Shown: in pieces, positions 57,775 to 64,000 of the stretch
Numbering within the stretch: the stretch's first letter is position 1
Layout: every line of letters starts with the position of its first letter
DNA from: Couchioplanes azureus
GTDB taxonomy: Bacteria > Actinomycetota > Actinomycetes > Mycobacteriales > Micromonosporaceae
DNA: 64,000 bases
Assembly: GCF_014648355.1 (NCBI RefSeq)
Contig: NZ_BMQY01000006.1
Location: 384,905 to 448,904 of the forward strand
Direction of reading: 5' to 3'
Translations under genes and position numbers: made by a program
The notes under the pieces: generated by a model
Database searches by the model: none
Told to the model about the DNA's origin: nothing
What the model saw: the letters and a program-made list of their open reading frames with translations, nothing else

Positions 57775-59850
57775 GTGTCCGTGCTGACCGACCTGCTCGA
57801 CTACCTCGGCAACCTGCCCCTTCCGGTCCTGCTGCTCCTCCCACTCCCGTATCTGGCGGCCAGGCTGGTCGGGAAGCTGACCCGGCAGGTCTACCGCTTG
57901 AACTGGAGGAAGGCGGAGCTGGAGTTCGAACGCCCGCGGCAGGGCTCGCCGCCCGGGGAGGTCCCGCCCGCGGGAGCGGCCCGGGCCGACGACCAGGAGC
58001 CGGGCGCCCAGGTGGTCAGCACCGGTTTCGCCCGGGACTGGGCGCCGGACGACCCGCTGCCGTCGGATCTGACCCTGGCCGGCGGACGCTACCTCTTCTG
58101 GCTGGCGGTCGCGCCGTCCGCGGTGCCGGGAAGCATCGACGACTTCCCCGCGCCGCTGACGCTCCCCGACGACGCGCGGACCGGCGAACTGATCACCGTC
58201 GCCCTCTTCGACTATCCGGGCGAGCTCGGGCTGACGGCCGGAGCGGACGTCGGCCGCCTGATCCTGCGCGGCGACGGCGGGGTGGACATCGACCGCCAGC
58301 CCACGCACGACTTCCGCTCCGCAGACCGGCTGCTCTTCCCGGTCGACGTGCCGGGCAGCCCGGGGACCTACCGGCTCCGGTGCAACATCTACTGCCGCAA
58401 CACCTTGCTGCAGTCCCGGGTCGTCCAGGTCACCGTCTCCCCCACGCCGGTCCGCCGGCGCGACGCCCTGCGCACGACCCTGGACTACGTGACCGACTCG
58501 GTCCTCGACCCGGCGTCGCTGGCCCGCCTGCCGCCGCTGCGCCTGTCGGTCTTCGCCAACAACAACGACGACGGTACGCACAGCTTCCGCTTCTTCGGCG
58601 ACTCCGCCGTCAAGGCGACGACCGTGGTCACCGCGGGCGAGGCGGAGGACTTCCTCGGCCGGGTACGCCGGACCCTCTCGTGGGTGGCCTGGGGCGACAC
58701 CGAGGGCTGGAAGGCGGGCATCACCTTCAAGTACCTCAAGCCCAGACGCACTCCCACGTTCGCGAGCGACCTCAAGGAACTGGCCCTGGCCGGCTACTTC
58801 ATGTGGACAGCGGTCATCGGCGGCGTCGCCTGCACCGCGGAAGGGCTGGAGGACGACGACGACTCCCCGATCCCCGCCCTGCAGAGACTCATGCGGCGCC
58901 CCGGGCTCGTCGAGTTCGCCAACAAGGTCAAGGCGTCGTACACCGTGCCGGCCGCGCTGCTGTACGACTTCGACCTCGACACGGGCGTGGAATGCGAGGA
59001 CTGGACGCTGTGCGAGCAGGCACTCGCCGCCATCGACGCGGGGGCCGACCTGGCCGGCCATCCGTGCTTCCTGGGCGAGACCACCCACCCGCAGACCGTG
59101 GTGTGCCCGGCCGGGTTCTGGGGCTTCCGGCACGGCGTGACGCTGCCGCAGTCGGTGGGCGGGGGCAGCGCGCCGACCTACATCGAGGTGGCGGACGATC
59201 TGCGCGTCATCATGGGAGTCGCGGACCGGTTCGTCGGCCGGCACACCGCCTGGGTGCTCAGCAAGCTCCGGGCTTCCGGCTCGGTGGCCGACTTCCAGGA
59301 TCGCGAGCAACTGCTGTCCGCGCTGCGCGATCGCCGGCAGTCGCCGCACTTCGTGTACTTCTACTGCCACGGCACCGAGGCGAACGGCGTACCCGCCCTG
59401 CAGGTGGGCTCACCCACCTCCCTGGGCATCGACTACGCCCAGGTGGCCAACGGCAAGATCTTCTGGAAGCGCAGCCGGCCCCTGGTCTTCCTGAACGGCT
59501 GCCGCACGGCCGTGGTCCAGCCGAAGTACGCCATGAACTTCGTCGAGGCCTTCATCCAGCGGGCGCAGGCGTCCGGAGTGATCGGCACCGAGATCATCAC
59601 CGACGAGAGCCTGGGAGCCCGTTTCGGGCAGCGTTTCCTCGAGAACTTCCTGCTCCGCCGCGAGTCGGTGGCGGAGGCCATGCGCTCGGCCAGGCTGAGC
59701 CTGCTCACCGAGAGGGATCCGCTGGGCATGGCCTTCGTCGCCTATGCGCCCCCGCGGCTCCGCCTCGTCCGGCACGCCGACTCCTGCCTCTGCGGATCGA
59801 TCTCCACCTTCGGCGAATGCTGCGCCCAGACGGCCCCTACCAGGCAGTAG
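57775..59850 (+). CDS. Membrane-anchored CHAT-domain caspase-like protease (691 aa)
   Basis: GTG 57775. Residues 13-33 form one membrane helix (NLPLPVLLLLPLPYLAARLV) followed by a basic segment. Residues 75-230 look beta-rich (RYLFWLAVAPSAVPGSIDDF, TVALFDYPGELGLTAGADVG). The CHAT protease domain is C-terminal: VYFYCHGTEANG gives His532 and RPLVFLNGCRTAVVQP gives Cys576, the catalytic dyad of the CHAT/caspase clan, followed by FVEAFIQRAQASGVIGTE. A Cys-rich tail ends the protein (DSCLCGSISTFGECCAQ). CHAT proteases in bacteria act in defence and regulated self-cleavage. There is no TPR domain, and the activating signal is unknown. Confidence 0.82.
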   Translation: MSVLTDLLDYLGNLPLPVLLLLPLPYLAARLVGKLTRQVYRLNWRKAELEFERPRQGSPPGEVPPAGAARADDQEPGAQVVSTGFARDWAPDDPLPSDLTLAGGRYLFWLAVAPSAVPGSIDDFPAPLTLPDDARTGELITVALFDYPGELGLTAGADVGRLILRGDGGVDIDRQPTHDFRSADRLLFPVDVPGSPGTYRLRCNIYCRNTLLQSRVVQVTVSPTPVRRRDALRTTLDYVTDSVLDPASLARLPPLRLSVFANNNDDGTHSFRFFGDSAVKATTVVTAGEAEDFLGRVRRTLSWVAWGDTEGWKAGITFKYLKPRRTPTFASDLKELALAGYFMWTAVIGGVACTAEGLEDDDDSPIPALQRLMRRPGLVEFANKVKASYTVPAALLYDFDLDTGVECEDWTLCEQALAAIDAGADLAGHPCFLGETTHPQTVVCPAGFWGFRHGVTLPQSVGGGSAPTYIEVADDLRVIMGVADRFVGRHTAWVLSKLRASGSVADFQDREQLLSALRDRRQSPHFVYFYCHGTEANGVPALQVGSPTSLGIDYAQVANGKIFWKRSRPLVFLNGCRTAVVQPKYAMNFVEAFIQRAQASGVIGTEIITDESLGARFGQRFLENFLLRRESVAEAMRSARLSLLTERDPLGMAFVAYAPPRLRLVRHADSCLCGSISTFGECCAQTAPTRQ

Positions 59851-60015
59851 GCCGCGCGGCTGCCGGCTCGCTGGATTGTCCTCCGTCCGGGTGGCATCGG
59901 GTGGGGGGTGCATACCGGACGTTCGGCTGAGGGGCCTCCGCGCTCCGGGCATTTCGCCGCACGGGCGGGCGAAAGCACTGGTGGCGGCTCGGCGGACCGT
60001 GTCACGGTGGGTCTC

Positions 60016-60579
60016 GTGACCAGGGTGACGTGGGATTTCACGAAGGAACAGACCGACGCGGGATGGCGCTCGATGTCTCTGCTCGCCCGCCTCGTCCACC
60101 GCGGCGGGCACCCCGCTCCGGTGAAGCCGACCGTCGCGCTCCGTCCGGAGGAGAACGAGTACGGCGCCTTTCCGGTCGACGTACTCGCCTATTACTCCGC
60201 CGACGTGGATTACTCGAGCGGCATCTTCGCCAGCGGCGGCTACTTCTTCACCAGCAACGGCAACGGGGCCACGACCCGGGCCGGCTGGCGGCACGAGGGG
60301 CGGCAGGCCGCCACGATCACCAGCCAGCGACTCGTGCTGCGCGACCGGGACGGCGAGCAGGCGTACGAATTCCGCTCGCTGATCCTGATCCAGCCCAACC
60401 CCCTCGACTGGTCGGTGAACCTCTACTTCCAGGGCGCCCAGCCGATGATGCTCCGCAGCCCCTGGGTGCCGTGGATGACCGTGGTGATGTCGGCCGAACT
60501 GTACGGCTCCCCGTGGCCGCCCGGACACGTCCCCGACGCGGACCTGCCGATCAAGGCGTTGTGCGAGAAGGCGCCCTAA
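60016..60579 (+). CDS. Unknown 187-aa protein
   Basis: GTG 60016 is the likely start; no ribosome site is obvious, and a GTG at 60007 is the alternative. Beta-rich sequence: EYGAFPVDVLAYYSADVDYS, FASGGYFFTSNGNGATTRAG and AYEFRSLILIQPNPLDW. No signal peptide. I know no family. It follows the CHAT protease gene by 165 bp and converges on the MarR-GNAT gene with four bases between stops. It might be a target or regulator of the protease, but nothing shows this. Confidence 0.6.
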   Translation: MTRVTWDFTKEQTDAGWRSMSLLARLVHRGGHPAPVKPTVALRPEENEYGAFPVDVLAYYSADVDYSSGIFASGGYFFTSNGNGATTRAGWRHEGRQAATITSQRLVLRDRDGEQAYEFRSLILIQPNPLDWSVNLYFQGAQPMMLRSPWVPWMTVVMSAELYGSPWPPGHVPDADLPIKALCEKAP

Positions 60580-60583
60580 CCCG

Positions 60584-61438
60584 TCAGGCGGCGCCCTTCT
60601 CAAAGGCGAGCTGGTTGTACGGCGAGCCGTCATAGGGTGCGATCTCGCGGTATCCGCTGCTGCGGTACAGCTCGATGGCCTCGGTCAGCGCCCGGTGCGT
60701 AGCGAGCCGGATCGTGGTGAACCCGTGGGCCGCCGCATCGGCCTCGATCTCCTGGAGCAGCCGGCGCCCCAGCCCGATGCCGCGCGCCCGCGGGCCGACC
60801 CAGAGGTGGCGCACCTCGGCCGCCTTGGGACCGAGCCGGCGCCACGCCACGCAGCCGACCGCCTCACCGTCCTCCCAGGCCACCAGGAGCGCCAGCTGCC
60901 CCGGCGGTGTCAGCGTCGAGGCGTCGTATCCCTCCGGGAACCGGTCTTCGAGCTCCGCGGCGTACGTCAGCAGGCAGTTCCGCGCGACTCCGGACGCGTC
61001 GTCGACCCGGCGGATGTCCACCGCGGCGAGCCGCAGCAGGCGCCACACCTGCCCTTGGGCGGCGACCAGCCGCTCCCGCTGCGCCGGCGTCAGCGGGCGC
61101 AGCAGCGCGTCGACCGCCCTTCGCGAGCGGGCGTCCAGTTCCGCCAGTTCCTGGACGCCGGCGTCGGTCAGCTCGGCGACCCGCACGCGGCGATCGTCCG
61201 GCTGCGCGCCGACCCGGACGAGTCCCTCGCCCTCCAGCGAGCGCAGCAGCCGGCTCAGATAGCCGGAGTCCAGCCCCAGCCGGGTACGAAGGTCGCGCAC
61301 CTCGGCTCCGGCGCCGATCTCGAAGAGCAGCCGGGCCTCCCCGAGGGGGCGGTGCTGCCCGAGATACTGGTCGGTCAGGACCCCGACGCGCCGGGTGTAG
61401 TAGCGGTTGAACTCGCGTACCAGCTCGATCTGGTCCAT
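60584..61438 (-). CDS. MarR-type regulator fused to a GNAT acetyltransferase
   Basis: 284 residues from ATG 61438. MarR winged helix in residues 5-140: HRPLGEARLLFEIGAGAEVR, LGLDSGYLSRLLRSLEGEGL and VGAQPDDRRVRVAELTDAG (wing). GNAT domain in 150-284: EVRHLWVGPRARGIGLGRRL is the acetyl-CoA loop (R-x-x-G-x-G), followed by GFTTIRLATHRALTEAIELY. Such fusions are common in actinomycetes and are thought to link acetyl-CoA or substrate status to transcription. A palindromic operator lies 21 bp upstream, between it and the phytase gene. Confidence 0.9.
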   Translation of the reverse strand: MDQIELVREFNRYYTRRVGVLTDQYLGQHRPLGEARLLFEIGAGAEVRDLRTRLGLDSGYLSRLLRSLEGEGLVRVGAQPDDRRVRVAELTDAGVQELAELDARSRRAVDALLRPLTPAQRERLVAAQGQVWRLLRLAAVDIRRVDDASGVARNCLLTYAAELEDRFPEGYDASTLTPPGQLALLVAWEDGEAVGCVAWRRLGPKAAEVRHLWVGPRARGIGLGRRLLQEIEADAAAHGFTTIRLATHRALTEAIELYRSSGYREIAPYDGSPYNQLAFEKGAA

Positions 61439-61458
61439 GTCGCGACCGTAGCAGGTTC

Positions 61459-61474
61459 TCTGACCTTGGTCAGA
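61459..61474. promoter_or_regulatory. Palindromic operator for the MarR-GNAT regulator
   Basis: TCTGACC-TT-GGTCAGA is a perfect 7-bp inverted repeat with a two-base centre, in the 92-bp region between the divergent MarR-GNAT and phytase genes. MarR proteins bind 16-20 bp palindromes, so autorepression and possibly control of the phytase gene are expected. Confidence 0.65.
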
Positions 61475-61530
61475 CGATCGCCATCACCCGTTCACCTGCC
61501 GGCCACACCGATCGATAAGCGTCTCTAGAT

Positions 61531-62706
61531 ATGCGTCGAACTCTCGCACTCGCGATCGCCGGGGCCCTCCTGATCGCCGGAACCCCCGCCCACGCGGCCG
61601 GCTCCGAGGTGGTCGCCGGCAGTCCTGCCCCCGCGGGCGGCACCGACCACCGGGTCACCGCCTCCACCGAGACACCCGCGCTCTTCGACGACGAGGCCGG
61701 CGGCGACGCCGACGCCGACGACCCGGCCATCTGGGTGCACCCGTCGGACCGCGCCCGCAGCCTCGTCGTCGGCACGGCCAAGAACGGCGGCCTGCGCGTC
61801 TACGACCTCGCCGGACGGGAGATCCAGTCGATTCCGGCGGGCGAGGGCGGCCGGTTCAACAATGTGGACATCACCGGCCGCAACCTCGTCGTGGTCACCG
61901 ACCGCGGCCGCGATCGGCTGCGGTTCTACCGGATCGACCCCGGCACGCTGCGCCTCACCGACGTCACCGTCGCGGACGCGCCGCTGCTGTTCTCCGCCGA
62001 CGAGGCCGAGGTCGAGCTGCAGGCCACCGGCTACGGCCTGGCCACGTACGGAAGCCTCGCCGCGGTGAGCCGCCGCCACACGACCCGCCTCGGCTTCTTC
62101 GAGATCATCGACCGGGGCCGCGAGGTGACCTACACCCGCCGGGAGACGCTCGACCTGCCCCGCACCTTCACGCGCAAGGACGGCAGCAGTTGGACACCGT
62201 GCGCCGACCCCGGCGAGGATCCCCAGGTCGAGGGCATGGTCATCGACCCGAAGGCGGGCGTCCTCTACGCCGCCCAGGAGGACGTCGGCCTGTGGCGCAT
62301 CGACCTGAGGACCAAGAAGAAGCACATCGTCGAGTACGTCGCCGAGTTCGGCGCACCCTACGACGGCGACTGCACGCTGACCGGCCCGGGTGAGGGCGGC
62401 CGCATCCACGCCGACGTCGAGGGTGCCACGATCTACCAGGACTACCTGCTGGTGTCGAGCCAGGGCGACAGCCGCTTCTTCGTCTACGACCGCCGCACCA
62501 ACAAGCCGGTCACCACGTTCGCGGTGACCGACGGCAGCCGAACCGACGGCGTCCAGCACTCCGACGGCGCCGCGGCCACGCCCACGCCGCTCCCGGGTTA
62601 CCCGGAGGGACTGCTCGTCCTGCACGACGGAGAGAACAAGCCCGACGAGGGCCGGCCCAGCACCAACTTCAAGTACGTCGACTGGCGCCAGCTCCACCTC
62701 TGCTGA
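61531..62706 (+). CDS. Secreted beta-propeller phytase
   Basis: 391 residues; ATG 61531, Sec signal RRTLALAIAGALLIAGTPAH then A. Propeller and calcium-site segments: GGDADADDPAIWVHPSDRAR, TAKNGGLRVYDLAGREIQSI, GRFNNVDITG, ATGYGLATYG, DPQVEGMVIDPKAGVLYAAQ, EDVGLWRIDLRTKKKHIVEY, IHADVEGATIYQDYLLVSSQ. These match the six-bladed Ca-dependent 3-phytase family, which releases phosphate from phytate. Secreted, like the PhoD-type phosphatase at 31042. Transcribed away from the MarR-GNAT operator. Confidence 0.93.
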   Translation: MRRTLALAIAGALLIAGTPAHAAGSEVVAGSPAPAGGTDHRVTASTETPALFDDEAGGDADADDPAIWVHPSDRARSLVVGTAKNGGLRVYDLAGREIQSIPAGEGGRFNNVDITGRNLVVVTDRGRDRLRFYRIDPGTLRLTDVTVADAPLLFSADEAEVELQATGYGLATYGSLAAVSRRHTTRLGFFEIIDRGREVTYTRRETLDLPRTFTRKDGSSWTPCADPGEDPQVEGMVIDPKAGVLYAAQEDVGLWRIDLRTKKKHIVEYVAEFGAPYDGDCTLTGPGEGGRIHADVEGATIYQDYLLVSSQGDSRFFVYDRRTNKPVTTFAVTDGSRTDGVQHSDGAAATPTPLPGYPEGLLVLHDGENKPDEGRPSTNFKYVDWRQLHLC

Positions 62707-62735
62707 CCCCGAACCCTCCACAAAGGCCACCCGGT

Positions 62736-62765
62736 CCCCGCCCAGGGATTCGTCCTTGGGCGGGG
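62736..62765. terminator. Bidirectional terminator hairpin
   Basis: CCCCGCCCAGG (62736-62746) pairs with CCTTGGGCGGGG (62754-62765) with one bulge, between the convergent phytase and lipoprotein genes (stops 62706 and 62781). It can serve both strands. Confidence 0.75.
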
Positions 62766-62780
62766 CCGCACGGCTGATGT

Positions 62781-63620
62781 TCAGCCGTGGGTGACGGTGA
62801 GGGACGAGACCCCCGAGGCCACGTCGATGTCGAAGCGGTCCCTGGCCGTCTCCCAGCCGGGCGCCACGTGCAGGAAGCCCTCGGCGATCCCCGACTGTGC
62901 CTGACCGTCGATGGTCACGTCCCCGGCACCGTCGCGAACCGCGACCCGGACCGGCGCGGAACCGGCGAGCCGAACCTCGAGCAGGCTCGCGCCCCCGTTC
63001 ACGGCCACCTTCTGGGTGCCGGCGGCCGCGGGCAGGGTCACCTCGGCACGACTCGTGCCGGCGCCGAGCTCGACGTCACCGCCGCGTGCCGCCCCGGTGA
63101 GATCGACAGCCTCGTCGCTCGCGCCGCCGACCAGCCGCACATGCCACCGGACGTCCCGCGCCAGCAAGACGGTGACCAGGGAGGGGCCTGCCTTACCGGT
63201 CTTCCGCAGGCGGGTCACCACGGAGGTCCCGTCGACGTCGACGTCCGGCGCCGCCGCCGAGTCGCCCGGGGTGGACACGTCGAACAGCTCGCCGCCGAGG
63301 TCCGCAACGCTCACCCGCACGACATCGGCTCCGCTGGCGAGCGCGAAGGTGTGCGGCTTGGCGGCGTACCCGGCGCCGCCGCGCACGCTCTGGTCGGGTT
63401 CGCTGGGCGCGGCCTGGCCCAACCCGGGAAGTCCCAGGCCGGAACCGGAGCCGGGCCAGGTCGGCAGCGGCGTGGGATTCGAGGAGCCGTCGAGCCCCGG
63501 AAGTACGTAGTCGGGCTGATGGGCCGGGTTGTAGTCCCGCCCGCCGTCGTCGGCCATCGAGCAGCCGCCCACCGCAAGCGCAGCCACCAGCACGGCCGTC
63601 CGCACCACCCGGACAATCAT
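62781..63620 (-). CDS. Lipoprotein with beta-helix-like adhesin domain (279 aa)
   Basis: ATG 63620 (GTG 63626 possible); TAATAG lies six bases upstream, so a leaderless start is conceivable. Lipobox AVGGCSMAD puts the lipid Cys near residue 20. A Pro/Gly/Ser linker follows to about 90. Residues 95-279 are Gly/Val/Asp-rich short strands: VVRVSVADLGGELFDVSTPG, DVELGAGTSRAEVTLPAAAG, VRVAVRDGAGDVTIDGQAQ. This resembles the right-handed beta-helix of DUF2807/DUF4097 type proteins. Anchored outside the membrane; function unknown. Confidence 0.78.
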   Translation of the reverse strand: MIVRVVRTAVLVAALAVGGCSMADDGGRDYNPAHQPDYVLPGLDGSSNPTPLPTWPGSGSGLGLPGLGQAAPSEPDQSVRGGAGYAAKPHTFALASGADVVRVSVADLGGELFDVSTPGDSAAAPDVDVDGTSVVTRLRKTGKAGPSLVTVLLARDVRWHVRLVGGASDEAVDLTGAARGGDVELGAGTSRAEVTLPAAAGTQKVAVNGGASLLEVRLAGSAPVRVAVRDGAGDVTIDGQAQSGIAEGFLHVAPGWETARDRFDIDVASGVSSLTVTHG

Positions 63621-63698
63621 GGCCACCTATTACCCGACCCCTCGGTCCCCTACACGACGCGTCCCTGAGGAAGGTCAACCTACGCCCTGCGACCCCCC

Positions 63699-63860
63699 GG
63701 CGCCATCGCCCCACAACGCTCCGGCGCCACGCCCTACGACCCTTGGCGCCGTCGCCCTACGAACCCTTCGGCGCCCATCGCCCCGCACCCTTCGGCACCA
63801 CGCCCGACGACCCTTCGGCGCCATCGCTCTGGTATCTCCCCGGCGCCATTGCCCACCCAC
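63699..63860. repeat. Degenerate 24-bp tandem repeat
   Basis: Seven units beginning GGCGCC(A/G)TCGCCC or GGCACCACGCCC start at 63699, 63723, 63745, 63770, 63794, 63817 and 63842, spaced 22-25 bp. Frames on both strands are open by composition, but no start with a ribosome site is seen. It occupies most of the gene-free stretch 63621-63945. Confidence 0.7.
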
Positions 63861-63945
63861 CGGGCAAACCCCAGGAGGCCGCGGCTCCAAGGCCAGCGGA
63901 GACAACAAATCCGCCCGGCCTGTCCGCACCACCCTGAAATGGCGA

Positions 63946-63974
63946 AAGGCCGGTCCCGTGCCGGGGCCGGCCTT
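63946..63974 (-). terminator. Hairpin terminator of the gene entering from the right edge
   Basis: AAGGCCGG-T-CCCG and CGGG-G-CCGGCCTT form a near-perfect stem with a three-base loop, ten bases downstream (minus direction) of a TGA stop at 63984-63986. Confidence 0.6.
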
Positions 63975-63983
63975 CCCAGAAAG

Positions 63984-64000
63984 TCATCTGCGTCCAAAAC
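63984..64000 (-). CDS. Last codons of a minus-strand gene beyond the window
   Basis: One minus-strand frame reads F-G-R-R and then TGA at 63984-63986, followed by the hairpin at 63946-63974. Position relative to the terminator makes it likely that a gene ends here. Only five codons are in view, so nothing can be said about the product. Confidence 0.4.

Noticed and set aside
57472..59370. A 632-codon minus-strand open frame
   Set aside because: Antisense to the CHAT protease, with no recognisable domain and no ribosome site.
31042..62706. Shared Pho regulon control of the PhoD-type phosphatase and the phytase
   Set aside because: Functionally tempting, but no convincing Pho-box direct repeats were seen upstream of either gene.
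63699..63860. CRISPR array
   Set aside because: Units are degenerate, contiguous and 22-25 bp long, with no unique spacers and no cas genes nearby.

Overview
The window is chromosomal DNA of a high-GC filamentous actinomycete. Third-position GC is extreme, GTG starts are common, several genes look leaderless, and the content fits Micromonosporaceae (Actinoplanes/Micromonospora-like): a SAM-IV riboswitch, a Cys-rich leader peptide, WXG100 proteins, many GAF-ANTAR and RsbW-type regulators, and GYVWR repeats on a secreted protease. The genus is inference; no rRNA is present.

Layout. 1-2239 (minus): a type VII secretion substrate operon of three small WXG100-like proteins and a large effector-type protein cut by the window edge. 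2465-5956: an orphan class II ribonucleotide reductase TSCPD domain with a LexA-like box, an unknown protein and DNA polymerase IV. 6039-6110: tRNA-Lys(UUU), followed by a scar (6194-9083) holding a wrecked tyrosine integrase, a frameshifted inositol-monophosphatase-like gene and small ORFs. This is the ghost of an integrated element. 9084-10944: a CYP152 peroxygenase and a DUF6098 protein.

11013-29367 is the most distinctive part. Six GAF-ANTAR proteins, a SigB/SigF-type sigma factor, three RsbW-type ATPase proteins (one GAF-linked, one MEDS-linked), STAS proteins and charged coiled-coil proteins surround a small metabolic and diiron group: an AsnB-type amidotransferase, a YbdK-type carboxylate-amine ligase, an M20 peptidase, a ferritin-like protein and hemerythrins. 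It looks like a sensory and partner-switching island linked to osmotic, redox or oxygen stress.

29402-36951: LysR with a divergent DJ-1/PfpI gene, a PhoD-type phosphatase, and a compact four-gene unit of two unknown proteins, a P-loop kinase-like protein and a GH3-type amide synthetase. 37007-39766: a SAM-IV riboswitch plus Cys leader peptide ahead of a polar amino-acid ABC transporter, probably for a sulfur amino acid. 39776-43984: an aldo-keto reductase, an FnIII lipoprotein, a kinase joined to an extracellular transglycosylase-like domain, and an FHA protein. 44023-53370: an MFS transporter and PaaX-type regulator flank a RidA/FAH/cupin/TesB/aryl-CoA ligase/aminobenzoyl-CoA monooxygenase-reductase/4HBT set, read as a 2-aminobenzoate (anthranilate) CoA-dependent degradation cassette.

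53490-64000: a repeat-bearing secreted metalloprotease, a STAS gene overlapping an ECF sigma gene tail to tail, an alpha/beta hydrolase, a membrane protein plus CHAT-protease pair, a MarR-GNAT fusion with a palindromic operator, a beta-propeller phytase, a lipoprotein, a 24-bp tandem repeat, and the last codons of a gene entering from the right edge.
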